Positions 50,559-59,693 of a stretch of 64,000 bases of DNA are shown one piece after another. The notes beneath the pieces are model-generated. The model did not search any database, was not told the origin of the DNA, and saw nothing but the letters and a program-made list of their open reading frames with translations. The stretch is taken from the NCBI RefSeq assembly GCF_023278365.1, contig NZ_CP075338.1, forward strand, positions 2,108,001 through 2,172,000, in the 5' to 3' direction. A program made the translations under genes and the position numbers. Position 1 is the stretch's first letter. The number at the start of each line of letters is the position of its first letter. This DNA comes from Epilithonimonas zeae (GTDB taxonomy: Bacteria; Bacteroidota; Bacteroidia; Flavobacteriales; Weeksellaceae).

Positions 50559-51188
50559 TTAGAATCTGAAACTTAAGCTTAAACCAGCTTTAGTCTGATA
50601 ATTACTGAATTGGTCGTTAATAACCGCTGGCGTTAATGCCAAATCCGGATCATTACGACCTTCAAATAGATGTGCATCTACAACGGCATCCACTATATTA
50701 AGAATATAAATTAACCCCGCAATTCCGATTGCGTAATCTCTTTGTCTTTTGAAACGATCTTGTGCATTTCCCAAAACAGTTTTGTTGACTCCATTGATGC
50801 CATCAAACTCGTGCGGAAGCCCATTGAGTTCAGCAATAAATGCATTTCTATATCGTTTATAGTTTTTATCATTCCAAAGCGCAATACCAACTCCAGTTCC
50901 TACAGCTCCCCAAACAAGAGGAATTTTCCAGTATTTTTTATTGTAAAATTGGCCCAAACCTGGTAAAACGGCAGAATATAAACCTGCTTTTATAGGACTC
51001 AGTTTTGTGAGTTTTGCCGGTGCATTTTTATCCGCAATATCTCCAAGAATCTGAGCTTCAGATAATGGTTTTGCAGCAGGAATGCTATCTTTCGGATGAT
51101 TTTCTACACGTATTGTATCATTGCGATTGACTTGTGAAAAAATCAAACAAAAAGAAAAAAACAAAAAAATCGAAAGTACTTTCTTCAT
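50559..51188 (-). CDS. DUF5683 protein
   Basis: A 209-residue exported or membrane-associated protein. Signal peptide MKKVLSIFLFFSFCLIFSQ, a Pro/Asp-rich linker, then AGLYSAVLPGLGQFYNKKYWKIPLVW, the diagnostic DUF5683 segment with a small-residue-rich membrane hairpin, and a second hydrophobic part IGIAGLIYILNIVDAVVDAHLF. The tail LSLSFRF may be a beta signal. Found between parB and dapB across Flavobacteriia; function unknown. It abuts parB with no gap (parB stop and this start adjoin). Confidence 0.85.
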   Translation of the reverse strand: MKKVLSIFLFFSFCLIFSQVNRNDTIRVENHPKDSIPAAKPLSEAQILGDIADKNAPAKLTKLSPIKAGLYSAVLPGLGQFYNKKYWKIPLVWGAVGTGVGIALWNDKNYKRYRNAFIAELNGLPHEFDGINGVNKTVLGNAQDRFKRQRDYAIGIAGLIYILNIVDAVVDAHLFEGRNDPDLALTPAVINDQFSNYQTKAGLSLSFRF

Positions 51189-52079
51189 TTATCTGATGTG
51201 AGCAAGAATGCTTTCCAGCTCTTCTTCATTTTTAAAATCAAGGACAATTTTACCTTTCTTTCCATTTGCTGCAGTTTTGATCTCGACATTCACATTGAGA
51301 ATATCAGCCAGATTTTTCTGAGCCCTCTTCACGTGATTGGGAACCAAAGTCTGCTTTATCACTTTTTCTTTTTCCTGCGGATTCTTCATCTGACCTGCCA
51401 ATTGCTCAGCTTGTCTCACATTCAATTGGAGTTCTATAATTTTATCAAATAACAACTTGCGTTTTTCATCAGAATCCAATCCCATAATTGCACGACCATG
51501 ACCAGCCGAAATCTGGCCGCTTCTGATTCCATTCTGTATATCCGGCGTCAACTTGAGTAAACGAACACTATTGGTAATTGTACTTCTCTCTTTCCCTACT
51601 CTTTGGCTAAGATTTTCCTGAGTCATCCCAACCTCATCCAAAAGTCTTTGATAAGTCAAAGCCACTTCTATAGGATCAAGATCTTCTCTCTGGATATTTT
51701 CTACCAAAGCCATCTCCAGCAAAACCTGATCGTTTACCAAACGGATGTAGGCAGGAATAGATGCTAACCCCGCAATTTTAGAAGCACGATAACGTCTTTC
51801 TCCAGAAATAATTTCGAATTTCTCGCCATCTTTTCTTAGCGTAATTGGCTGGATAATGCCTAAACTTTTGATAGATTCGGCAAGATCACTCAATGCTTTT
51901 TCGTCAAAATAAGTTCTTGGCTGATTGGGATTCGGGTAAATATCTTCAATCGAAACTTCAACGATATTTCCAACCAAAGTTTTTGCACCTTCGTCCGAAG
52001 CAGAGTTGATATTGGTTTTGCTTTCAGCATTCAGAATCGCGCCTAGACCACGACCCATTGCTCTTGTTTTGTCTCTCAT
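51189..52079 (-). CDS. parB: chromosome partitioning protein ParB
   Basis: CTP-dependent clamp that spreads from parS sites and helps segregate the origin region. A 296-residue protein with the ParB/Srx N-terminal motifs PNPNQPRTYF, the GERRYRA nucleotide box (ISGERRYRASKIAG) and the ENIQREDLDP motif, then a helix-turn-helix (MTQENLSQRVGKERSTITNSVRLL) and a C-terminal dimer domain. No parS-like palindrome was noticed in the neighbourhood. 55 bases separate it from parA upstream. Confidence 0.95.
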   Translation of the reverse strand: MRDKTRAMGRGLGAILNAESKTNINSASDEGAKTLVGNIVEVSIEDIYPNPNQPRTYFDEKALSDLAESIKSLGIIQPITLRKDGEKFEIISGERRYRASKIAGLASIPAYIRLVNDQVLLEMALVENIQREDLDPIEVALTYQRLLDEVGMTQENLSQRVGKERSTITNSVRLLKLTPDIQNGIRSGQISAGHGRAIMGLDSDEKRKLLFDKIIELQLNVRQAEQLAGQMKNPQEKEKVIKQTLVPNHVKRAQKNLADILNVNVEIKTAANGKKGKIVLDFKNEEELESILAHIR

Positions 52080-52134
52080 TTTATAAATGATATAATTAAT
52101 TAATGATAATTGATAGATTTTATCTCAAATCATT

Positions 52135-52908
52135 TTAATTTTTAACTAATTTTTCGTTTTTCAGAAGAACCTCTTCTGCTAACTGAATATATTGAATAGC
52201 ACCTTTGCTTTCCGCATCATATTTCAAGATACTCTCTCCAAAACTTGGCGCTTCACTTAAACGTACATTTCGGCTGATAATTGTTTCAAAAACCATTTCC
52301 GGGAAATGGGAATTAACTTCTTCCACTACTTGATTGGATAATCTCAAACGGCTGTCATACATCGTCAACAACAATCCTTCGATGTCCAGATTCTGATTAT
52401 GGATTTTTTGTACATTCTTCACGGTATTCAATAATTTACCAAGACCTTCCAAAGCAAAATACTCGCACTGGATCGGAATAATTACTGAATCTGCGGCTGT
52501 TAAAGCATTAATTGTAATCAAACCTAAACTTGGCGCACAATCTATAATGATATAATCGTACTCATCTTTGATAGGTTTCAATGCTTCACGCATCATATAC
52601 TCTCGGTTGTCTTTATCAACCAATTCTATCTCGGCAGCAACCAAATCTATATGGGAAGGGATAATATCCACGTTGGGAGAACTTGTCGGCAAGATGCATT
52701 TTGAAACTTCCGCACTATGCTCCAACAAATTGTAGGTAGAAAAATTAACTTCTTCCACCCCAAGACCAGATGTCGCATTAGCCTGCGGATCTGCATCTAT
52801 CAAAAGAACTCTCTTTTCCAAAACACCCAAAGCTGATGCCAGATTAACGGCTGTTGTTGTTTTTCCAACTCCGCCTTTCTGATTCGCAACGCCTATAATT
52901 TTTCCCAT
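52135..52908 (-). CDS. parA: chromosome partitioning ATPase ParA
   Basis: Deviant Walker ATPase of 257 aa that drives ParB-parS movement. It has the P-loop ANQKGGVGKTTTAVNLA with the signature Lys, the Walker A' segment VLLIDADPQANAT, and DYIIIDCAPSLGLIT. I chose the ATG at 52908 (MGKIIGVANQKGG), because the longer reading from 52929 adds a seven-residue extension not found in the family. It is transcribed ahead of parB. Confidence 0.95.
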   Translation of the reverse strand: MGKIIGVANQKGGVGKTTTAVNLASALGVLEKRVLLIDADPQANATSGLGVEEVNFSTYNLLEHSAEVSKCILPTSSPNVDIIPSHIDLVAAEIELVDKDNREYMMREALKPIKDEYDYIIIDCAPSLGLITINALTAADSVIIPIQCEYFALEGLGKLLNTVKNVQKIHNQNLDIEGLLLTMYDSRLRLSNQVVEEVNSHFPEMVFETIISRNVRLSEAPSFGESILKYDAESKGAIQYIQLAEEVLLKNEKLVKN

Positions 52909-53015
52909 AAAAATGAATTTAATCCTCAAAAATACAATTTTTTAGGACTAAGAATGTTTTGAAAATCCGATCAACTCGTTAAAGTATTGTTAATTAACAA
53001 CTTGACAAATAAAAA

Positions 53016-53050
53016 AATTATCCACATTTCGACTGGAAATGTGGATAATT
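53016..53050 (-). terminator. terminator of tonB whose stem contains two DnaA-box sequences
   Basis: 15-bp perfect stem, AATTATCCACATTTC at 53016-53030 and its complement at 53036-53050, followed on the minus strand by seven T. It follows the tonB-like gene by about 45 bases. Each arm contains TTATCCACA (53018-53026; complement at 53040-53048), the consensus DnaA box. Confidence 0.85.
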
Positions 53051-53096
53051 ATAAAACTCTAATTAAATCAATATCAATATAACATTGATAATCAAT

Positions 53097-53930
53097 CTAT
53101 TCTATTCTCATAGAAATCGGCATTCTGAAAGATGATCTTACGGTTTTACCATTCAGTTGAGCCGGTGTCCATTTTGATTTTATAGATTTCACGGTTCTTT
53201 CTGCTTCTTTATTAAAATCGGAATTCTGTCCGTTAATTTTGATATTAGAAATACTTCCATCTTTTTCAACAACAAAGGTAATCACGCCAGAAACCATACC
53301 TGATTGATCAACAGATTCTGTATCGAAACCTTGAGCTACTTTTTGACGAAATGCATCAATTCCTCCTTTAAAATTAGCTGCAACATCAACTTCATCTGGC
53401 TTTCTCACTTTATCCGGATCTTCCACAACTGCTGGTGGCGCAACTGGAGGAGTGTAAGGTGCAACAGTTGGCGGACCTGTAATTACCGGAGGAGCCGTAA
53501 CCATTGTTGTTTCTGGACCTGCGGAAGTTACATTGCTGATTGCAGCATTTTTTTTGTCATCATCTGTTGGCTCTGGTTTATTCTTTTTCACAACTCTTAC
53601 AGGCGTATATTCCGGAGATGCTACAGTTTTAACTTTTGGAGGAATGACAGCAGCTTGTTGAGTAACTGGTGGCTCGTAAATATCAACTGGTGTTAAATCA
53701 AATACTGGCGGGCAGGCATGTGTAATTACTGAATCATTATTTGACATTGCAGAAATAACTAAAGGAATAATAGACAGCGAACCAAAGAAAGCAACTCCTA
53801 CAAGTAATGCTTTTGTTAACTGATTAGAATACTCATTTCTAAGAGCATAGGCGCCATAAGCTTTATTTCTATTAGCGAAAACAATTTCGTCCATACGATC
53901 TTTCCCAAATACTTGTAGTAAATTTTTCAT
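53097..53930 (-). CDS. energy transducer TonB
   Basis: A 277-residue inner-membrane protein that couples proton motive force to outer-membrane receptors. It begins MKNLLQVFGKDRMDEIVFAN (ATG at 53930; a longer reading adds 26 residues of AT-rich spacer). One membrane helix (about residues 42-62), a long Pro/Val/Lys-rich periplasmic spacer (PPKVKTVASPEYTPVRVVKK), and a C-terminal TonB domain (~190-277) with VVEKDGSISNIKING and KSKWTPAQLNGKTVRSSFRMPI. No ExbB/ExbD genes are adjacent. Own terminator. Confidence 0.9.
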   Translation of the reverse strand: MKNLLQVFGKDRMDEIVFANRNKAYGAYALRNEYSNQLTKALLVGVAFFGSLSIIPLVISAMSNNDSVITHACPPVFDLTPVDIYEPPVTQQAAVIPPKVKTVASPEYTPVRVVKKNKPEPTDDDKKNAAISNVTSAGPETTMVTAPPVITGPPTVAPYTPPVAPPAVVEDPDKVRKPDEVDVAANFKGGIDAFRQKVAQGFDTESVDQSGMVSGVITFVVEKDGSISNIKINGQNSDFNKEAERTVKSIKSKWTPAQLNGKTVRSSFRMPISMRIE

Positions 53931-54111
53931 AACGATAAAATAAATTTTAATTAAACAATTGATAATGTTTTTTATAATTAAATAAAAACATATCAAATAA
54001 CATTCCAATTTTTAGATAAAAAATCAACTATTCTATGGAATACATAAATATTATTTAATTTTAATTGAAAAATTATTAAACTTGTAAAGAATTAATAAGT
54101 AATTTAATCTA

Positions 54112-55443
54112 ATGAAAATCAAACTGTTTTTCTGTATTTTTTGGAGTTTCTGGATCTCGGCTCAGGATGGCTTTGTCTTGGAAAATGCAGATAAAACGGT
54201 CATAAAATTCAAGTTGATTAACAACTTAATTTTCATTCCAATGACTGTAAATGGTGTTGAACTCAATTTTATGTTGGATTCTGGGATTGCAGAAACTTTG
54301 CTTTTCAGTTTAGAAAATAAGGAAGTCGATTTTAAAAATATTGAAAAAATTACCTTCAAAGGTTTAGGGGAAACTGTAAGTGTTGAAGCTTTGAAATCGA
54401 TAAAAAATAATATCAAAATTGGAAATCATTTCATTGATAAATCTCACACCGTTTTTATAGTTCTAGATGAAGATTTTAATATCTCTCAGGATATCGGCGT
54501 TCCTGTAAATGGAATTATTGGTTATTATTTTTTCAAAAATCATCCGATAGAAATCAATTATTTAAAAAAAACAATTACGGTTTACAAAGACAGCTCTAAA
54601 TTTCCAAAAAGAGTAAAAAGATACGCCGAATTCCCAATGACAGTGGAACTCAACAAACCTTATATGTCGGCTGACGTGGAAATGAAACACGATAAACAAA
54701 GCTCTAAACTTCTTCTAGATTTAGGGAATACAGATTCGGTTTGGTTGTTTCCGGTTTTGATTAAAGATTTTGTTTACAACCGTCCGAATATTGATGATTT
54801 TCTGGGAAGAGGTTTCAGCGGTGATATTTTTGGAAAAAGGAGCAGAATCAATTCTTTATCCATCGGCAATTTCAGACTTAACAAACCCATTGCTTCTATG
54901 CCGGATGAGTTTTCTATCCAACATCTTAATCTTGTAAAAGATAGGAAAGGCTCTATTGGTTCAGAAATATTAAGACGTTTTTCTATTATTTTTGATTATC
55001 CTGGGAAGAAAATTTATTTCAAACCCAATCAGCACTTGGATGATCCATTCCTGATAGACGGCAGTGGATTGGAACTAAAACAAGACGGTTTAATCTGGGA
55101 AAAGGAACAAGTAAAAGTTGAAACTGCTAAAAAAAATTCAGCAGGCAATGAAATCAATGTTTTGGATAACAGTAATACTTTCCAATATAAATTTTCATTG
55201 AAACCGGTTTTCATTGTATCAGGAACCAGAAAAGATTCGCCAGCGCAAAAAGCTGGAATTCTGAAAAACGATGAGCTCATAACAATCGACAATAAACCTG
55301 CTAAAGAAATGACATTGAGCAAAATACACGCTATCCTTAAAACCAATATCAGCAGAAAAATAAAACTCGAAATCAAAAGAAATGGTTTACCTATGAAAGT
55401 TGATTTCACCTTGGAAGACCCAATCCCATATATTGAGGAATAA
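54112..55443 (+). CDS. retropepsin-like aspartyl protease with PDZ domain
   Basis: A 443-residue exported protein (signal peptide to about residue 18, WISAQ). Two retropepsin-like halves: FMLDSGIAETLLF with the D-S-G at Asp56, and a second LLLDLGNTDSVWLFP with D-L-G in place of D-T/S-G. A PDZ domain lies at ~370-440 (RKDSPAQKAGILKNDELITI). This domain plan is common among Bacteroidetes periplasmic aspartyl-protease-family proteins; whether it cleaves substrates is not shown. 33 bases separate its stop from the next start (55477). Confidence 0.82.
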   Translation: MKIKLFFCIFWSFWISAQDGFVLENADKTVIKFKLINNLIFIPMTVNGVELNFMLDSGIAETLLFSLENKEVDFKNIEKITFKGLGETVSVEALKSIKNNIKIGNHFIDKSHTVFIVLDEDFNISQDIGVPVNGIIGYYFFKNHPIEINYLKKTITVYKDSSKFPKRVKRYAEFPMTVELNKPYMSADVEMKHDKQSSKLLLDLGNTDSVWLFPVLIKDFVYNRPNIDDFLGRGFSGDIFGKRSRINSLSIGNFRLNKPIASMPDEFSIQHLNLVKDRKGSIGSEILRRFSIIFDYPGKKIYFKPNQHLDDPFLIDGSGLELKQDGLIWEKEQVKVETAKKNSAGNEINVLDNSNTFQYKFSLKPVFIVSGTRKDSPAQKAGILKNDELITIDNKPAKEMTLSKIHAILKTNISRKIKLEIKRNGLPMKVDFTLEDPIPYIEE

Positions 55444-55476
55444 TTATTGAATGTCCAATTAATTGAACCAAAAACT

Positions 55477-55998
55477 ATGAGCGAAACCCTCAATCATATC
55501 AGAAACAGACCGAGATTCAAACTTTACACGCATCTTTCTTTGGAGGAATATGAAGTTAATCTTAAACAATATTTGAATGACAATAAGGACAAATTCTATG
55601 GAAATATCAATAAAGAAGTTGCAACAATCTATGTGAAAATGAAGGAAGACAATTATTGGAAACCTAATCTGGCTTTGAGAATTGAAAAAGATGAAGACAC
55701 TGACACAACCGTTATTCGAGGAATTTTTGGACCAAGCTCTGCTGTGTGGACATTTTTTATGTTTCTCTATTTTCTCTTTACCATTGCGTGGATGACATTC
55801 TTCACACTTTATTATGTTGAGAAACAAATTAAAACAGACAATTATCCTTGGGCTTTACCTTGCTCATTTGTCGTTTTAGTTTTTATCGGATTGACGTATT
55901 TTGCTGCAAGATTTGGACAATATAAAGCCAAAAATGAAATGTTGGAATTAAGAAAATTTGCAGAAGAATCTACCCTGCCGTTTGAAAAAGATATTTAA
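55477..55998 (+). CDS. hypothetical two-helix membrane protein
   Basis: A 173-residue protein starting at ATG 55477 (MSETLNHIRNRPRFKLYTHL); an upstream TTG at 55447 would add ten residues and is less likely. The N-terminal ~85 residues are soluble, followed by two hydrophobic helices (about 88-113 and 125-147) and a charged tail. I do not recognise the family. It is probably co-transcribed with the aspartyl protease gene. It overlaps the convergent glycosyltransferase gene by 4 bases. Confidence 0.7.
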   Translation: MSETLNHIRNRPRFKLYTHLSLEEYEVNLKQYLNDNKDKFYGNINKEVATIYVKMKEDNYWKPNLALRIEKDEDTDTTVIRGIFGPSSAVWTFFMFLYFLFTIAWMTFFTLYYVEKQIKTDNYPWALPCSFVVLVFIGLTYFAARFGQYKAKNEMLELRKFAEESTLPFEKDI

Positions 55999-56822
55999 AT
56001 TTTTGATTCCTCAAGGAAATATTTGAACTTCAGACCTGCTTTCATCAATAGATATTGAAACGGCTTTTGTTTTTTGTAATATTTATCGATAAAGATATTC
56101 ATTGCGCCGAAAAAATGATTTAGATAAACTTTATCTTTTACTGTGCTTTCACCTTTGTAATGAAGAATTGAATATTTACCGTAATAAAAATTTCTGTAAC
56201 CTTTTCTGAGAATCGTATAGCAAAGGTCAATATCTTCTCCGTACATAAAATAACGCTCGTCGAAACCACCAACTTCCTGATAAACCGATTTTTTCATCAG
56301 AAGATTAGCACCCGTCATTATCTCAACCTCAGCAATATTGAACTCACCAATATCATTTCTATAATAGGTTTTTGTCTTGTCGCTAAACGAAGTAAATAAT
56401 TTCTCGAAAGAATTAACCAAAGCCGGTACAGAACGTTTACTTTCCGGCAAAAAAACGCCTTCTAAATTATGCATCCTAAGCCCCAGAGATCCAAACTTTT
56501 CTTTAGAATCTGCAAAATCGAGAACTTCTTTAAAATAATTACCTTCAATTTCTGTATCCGGATTCAGGATATAAACATATTCTCCTTTTGCAGAATTGAC
56601 ACCAATGTTATTGGCTTTTGAAAAACCAAAATTTTTGTCGAGGCTGATAAAGTTAACTTCAGAAAATTCAGAGATCAAAGTTTTCCAATCAGAGTTTGGA
56701 GAATTATTATCAACTACAATAATTTCATATTCAAAACCCTGAAAATATTTTTGAATAGAAAGGATACAGTTCCTTAATAAATCCTTTACTTGATAATGAA
56801 CAATGATGACACTTACTTTCAT
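55995..56822 (-). CDS. family 2 glycosyltransferase (WbbL/rhamnosyltransferase-like)
   Basis: A 275-residue GT-A glycosyltransferase that uses a nucleotide sugar, probably in cell-surface glycan synthesis. Motifs are SVIIVHYQVKDLLRNCILSI, IIVVDNNSPNSDW, YILNPDTEIEG (the DxD-like NPDTE), MTGANLLMKKSVYQEVGGFDE and RYFMYGEDIDLCYTILRKG. These match the bacterial GT2 subgroup that includes WbbL-type rhamnosyltransferases. Its ATG overlaps the recR stop by one base. Donor and acceptor cannot be inferred. Confidence 0.85.
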   Translation of the reverse strand: MKVSVIIVHYQVKDLLRNCILSIQKYFQGFEYEIIVVDNNSPNSDWKTLISEFSEVNFISLDKNFGFSKANNIGVNSAKGEYVYILNPDTEIEGNYFKEVLDFADSKEKFGSLGLRMHNLEGVFLPESKRSVPALVNSFEKLFTSFSDKTKTYYRNDIGEFNIAEVEIMTGANLLMKKSVYQEVGGFDERYFMYGEDIDLCYTILRKGYRNFYYGKYSILHYKGESTVKDKVYLNHFFGAMNIFIDKYYKKQKPFQYLLMKAGLKFKYFLEESKI

Positions 56823-57433
56823 TAGCCGGCTTCGTTATAAGCAGTTCTGTTGGTTATAGATCTTCCCAAAGAAATCTCGTCTGCATACTCTAACTCATCC
56901 CCTACCGCAATTCCTCTGGCAATACTTGAAAATATAACCTGTGAACTTTTGAATTTTTTATAAATATAGTAAGCTGTTGTATCGCCTTCCATTGTTGCAC
57001 TAAGTGCAAAAATCAATTCTTTTACAACGCCTTCTCCTATTTTCTTTTCTATACTTCCGATTCTTAACTGGCTCGGACCAATCCCTTCCATTGGAGAAAT
57101 CTTCCCACCCAGAACCAAATATTTTCCTTTGTATTTCCCTGTATTTTCAATCGCCATCACATCTCGAACATCTTCTACAATACAAAGAAGTTCGTCATTC
57201 CTCTTCTCATCATTACAAATATCACAAACTTCTGAGTCTGAGAAATTGTGACATTCTTTGCAATATTTGATATCTGTCACTAAGTTTTGTATCGAAGACC
57301 CCAAAGAAATACCTTGAGAAGCCGGCTGACGCAACAAATGCAACGCCAAGCGAAGCGCAGATTTTCTGCCAATTCCGGGCAAACCAGCGATTTCTTCAAC
57401 AGCTTTCGATAAAACTTTACTTGGATAATCCAT
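56822..57433 (-). CDS. recR: recombination protein RecR
   Basis: A 203-residue recombination mediator that works with RecF/RecO in gap repair. It has the helix-hairpin-helix LPGIGRKSALRLALHLL, a four-cysteine zinc finger (CKECHNFSDSEVCDIC) and a Toprim domain (LLCIVEDVRDVMAIENTG ... LVLGGKISPMEGIGPSQL). Standard length. It overlaps the following glycosyltransferase gene by one base (stop/start TAATG). Confidence 0.95.
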   Translation of the reverse strand: MDYPSKVLSKAVEEIAGLPGIGRKSALRLALHLLRQPASQGISLGSSIQNLVTDIKYCKECHNFSDSEVCDICNDEKRNDELLCIVEDVRDVMAIENTGKYKGKYLVLGGKISPMEGIGPSQLRIGSIEKKIGEGVVKELIFALSATMEGDTTAYYIYKKFKSSQVIFSSIARGIAVGDELEYADEISLGRSITNRTAYNEAG

Positions 57434-57477
57434 TATTAAGAAACCAGATTCAAGAAATAAGAATCAGGAGAGAAATT

Positions 57478-57972
57478 TTAATCTTTATTAATTTTTTCAA
57501 ATGTTTGGAAACAGAAATCATAATCATTTTTATCATCTTTGGAATGACATTCTTCGTCTGTCTTCTGCCAGATTTTTGGATCTATTTTCGGAAAAAAAGT
57601 ATCTGCTTCAAAATCTCCGTTCACTTGCGTGATTTCTAATTTATCAGCAACTTCCATTGTTTGCTTGTAAATTTCGCCGCCGCCAATTACAAAGAAATCT
57701 TCATTGATTTTTTTTGCAAATTTCAAAGCTTCTTTCAATGTAGATACAATCAAAATACCTTCCTGAAACCAGTTTTCCTTTCTGCTGACAACAATATTGG
57801 TACGATTAGGTAATGCTTTACCAATACTTTCATATGTTTTTCTTCCCATCACGACAGGATGATTTTCTGTAAGTGTTTTGAAATGTTTCAAATCTTTTGG
57901 AAGCTTCCACAGCAATTGGTTATCTTTTCCCAAAGCATTCTTGTTTCCAATAGCAGCAATTATCGTAATCAT
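57478..57972 (-). CDS. folA: dihydrofolate reductase
   Basis: NADPH-dependent reduction of dihydrofolate to tetrahydrofolate; target of trimethoprim. A 164-residue protein beginning MITIIAAIGNKNALGKDNQL, with LLWKLPKDLKHFK, VVMGRKTYESIGKALPNRTNIVVSR and IGGGEIYKQTM, all classic DHFR motifs. It starts at ATG 57972 and ends 44 bases before recR, so it may lead the recR-glycosyltransferase transcript. Confidence 0.95.
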   Translation of the reverse strand: MITIIAAIGNKNALGKDNQLLWKLPKDLKHFKTLTENHPVVMGRKTYESIGKALPNRTNIVVSRKENWFQEGILIVSTLKEALKFAKKINEDFFVIGGGEIYKQTMEVADKLEITQVNGDFEADTFFPKIDPKIWQKTDEECHSKDDKNDYDFCFQTFEKINKD

Positions 57973-58039
57973 ATTTACAAATCTACATGATTATGTTTAA
58001 TTAAGAAAAATTTATGAGATTTTAGTTTTTATTATTTCG

Positions 58040-58047
58040 TATTTTTG
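58040..58047 (+). promoter_or_regulatory. possible -7 box upstream of the glutaminyl cyclase gene
   Basis: TATTTTTG, a TAnnTTTG match, about 98 bases before the ATG. It would give a long leader; no TTG at -33. Confidence 0.3.
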
Positions 58048-58145
58048 GCAAAATGTTAATAATAGGACATTATCGATAATTGTTTAGGTAAAATCGATTA
58101 TAAAAAAATGAAACCGCAAAAGCGGAAAATTCAAGAATAATTCTA

Positions 58146-59168
58146 ATGAAAAAAATTTTTATAGCATCAGCTTTTGCTTTACTTATTCTGGCAAGTTGTA
58201 ACAAGGACAAAGAAATCCTCAATACTTTGAATGACTATAACATTGGACAACAAAGCAAAGGCTATCATTTTGGCGATAAACTGCAGTTGCCCCAGGATGT
58301 TTTGGATTACGCAGAAGCCATCACGATAAGTTATGGAGATAAAGAAAGTAGCAACTTGACAATTGATCCTAATTTTTTCTCTTTGGGAGAGAATGATGTA
58401 ACTTTCAACATCAAAACCAAAGGTGGCGAAGTTCTACAACAAGACGCAACCATCAATGTTTTTGCTAAAGCTAAAGCCAGAAAAATATCTTATGAAGTTG
58501 TGAATCAATATCCGCATGATGCGAAAAACTTTGTTCAAGGTTTCCAGATTGACGGCGATATTGTTTATGAATCTGATGGACAAAATGGTCAATCCAGACT
58601 CTTGACTTATAAACTAGGATCTACTGAGCCAATCATCAGTGTTTCTCAACCACAGGAGATTTTCTCTGAAGGAAGTACAATTGTAGGAGATAAAGTATAT
58701 CAGCTAACTTGGCAAAATAAAAAAGGTTTTATCTACGATAAAAATACTTTAAAGTTGCTGAGTGAATTTGCTTATCCGGAAGCCATAGGTGAAGGCTGGG
58801 GCTTGACTTATGACGGAAAAGATTTAATTTTATCAGACGGAACAAAAACAATTTATTTCCTAGATCCGGCAAATCCTTCTAAAATATTAAGAACAATTGC
58901 TGTTGCAAGTGACACCGAAGGTTATGACCAACTCAACGAACTAGAATACCATAATGGTTCTATCTACGCAAACGTTTGGCATAAACCAATTATTTTACAA
59001 ATAAATCCGGCTAATGGAGAAGTAACTGGAATTCTGGACTTAACCAATATTGTAAAACAAAGTTCAACTGGTGGTGAAGATGTTCTGAACGGCATTGCTT
59101 TCAAAGGTGAAAACATGGTCATTACCGGAAAAAACTGGAGCAGAATCTACGAAGTGGTTATAAAATAA
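58146..59168 (+). CDS. glutaminyl-peptide cyclotransferase (beta-propeller type), lipoprotein
   Basis: A 340-residue lipoprotein (lipobox LLILASC, Cys18) of the plant/bacterial-type glutaminyl cyclase family, which converts N-terminal Gln to pyroglutamate. Key segments are YPHDAKNFVQGFQIDGDIVYES, SRLLTYKL, YQLTWQNKKGFIYD, EGWGLTYDGKDLILSDGT, ELEYHNGSIYANVW and VLNGIAFKGENMVITGKNW. These form the five-bladed propeller. In Bacteroidetes such enzymes act in the periplasm on exported proteins, including T9SS substrates. Own terminator. Confidence 0.88.
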   Translation: MKKIFIASAFALLILASCNKDKEILNTLNDYNIGQQSKGYHFGDKLQLPQDVLDYAEAITISYGDKESSNLTIDPNFFSLGENDVTFNIKTKGGEVLQQDATINVFAKAKARKISYEVVNQYPHDAKNFVQGFQIDGDIVYESDGQNGQSRLLTYKLGSTEPIISVSQPQEIFSEGSTIVGDKVYQLTWQNKKGFIYDKNTLKLLSEFAYPEAIGEGWGLTYDGKDLILSDGTKTIYFLDPANPSKILRTIAVASDTEGYDQLNELEYHNGSIYANVWHKPIILQINPANGEVTGILDLTNIVKQSSTGGEDVLNGIAFKGENMVITGKNWSRIYEVVIK

Positions 59169-59186
59169 TCTCTAATATAAACTCAT

Positions 59187-59221
59187 AAAAAAACGCTTCA
59201 AAAATTTGAAGCGTTTTTTTT
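59187..59221. terminator. bidirectional hairpin terminator
   Basis: AAAAAAACGCTTCAAA/TTTGAAGCGTTTTTTT inverted repeat between convergent genes. It partly overlaps the stop of the minus-strand lipoprotein gene. Confidence 0.88.
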
Positions 59222-59693
59222 ATTGTAATGATGCTACGGTATTGTTTGCGGCATTTGATGTATTTACGACCGTATATTTTATACTTAACTGTGTATTTTC
59301 AGAAAACGTTTTGTAAACCTTATATTGACTCTGGCAAACCTGAGATTTCATCTCATACTCTCCTCTTTCTACAACAATACTTTCGCTTTTCCTGGCTGCT
59401 ACAGGCAGACTGTAGTGGTTATTGCCAGAAATATCCATCGTAAAATCACAATCTGACTCGTTACTGATAACCAAAACCATACTTTTATTAGATTCATCAC
59501 TATTAAAGAGCTGGTTAAGCAATGTAACTGCTTTTTCTTCAGCGCCAAGTTTTTTTGGAGCTTGTTTTAATAGATCCGTTTCTAAAATAACATTCGTGTT
59601 TTTTCCTACAAAAACCGGTGAAACCACAGAATTACCAGTAGCACAGCTTGTTAAAAAACAACTACCTATAAGTAGCAAAAATAATTTATTCAT
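59220..59693 (-). CDS. small lipoprotein (DUF6759-like)
   Basis: A 157-residue lipoprotein (lipobox CFLTSC, Cys17). The C-terminal half is a beta-sandwich-like segment with VLVISNESDCDFTMDISGN, SLPVAARKSESIVVERGEYEMKS and YKVYKTFSENTQLSIKY, which I associate with a Chryseobacterium-type lipoprotein family (possibly DUF6759). Two Cys in the domain could pair. It overlaps trmB by 8 bases, so translation is coupled. Function unknown. Confidence 0.6.
   Translation of the reverse strand: MNKLFLLLIGSCFLTSCATGNSVVSPVFVGKNTNVILETDLLKQAPKKLGAEEKAVTLLNQLFNSDESNKSMVLVISNESDCDFTMDISGNNHYSLPVAARKSESIVVERGEYEMKSQVCQSQYKVYKTFSENTQLSIKYTVVNTSNAANNTVASLQ

Noticed and set aside
52930-53096. Replication origin between parA and tonB
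   Set aside because: Two DnaA-box sequences are present, but both lie in the arms of one terminator hairpin; no further boxes, AT-rich unwinding element or dnaA gene was seen.
53931-54008. 26-residue N-terminal extension of TonB
   Set aside because: Hydrophobic, AT-rich translation of the spacer; TonB proteins of this type start at MKNLLQVFGKDR.
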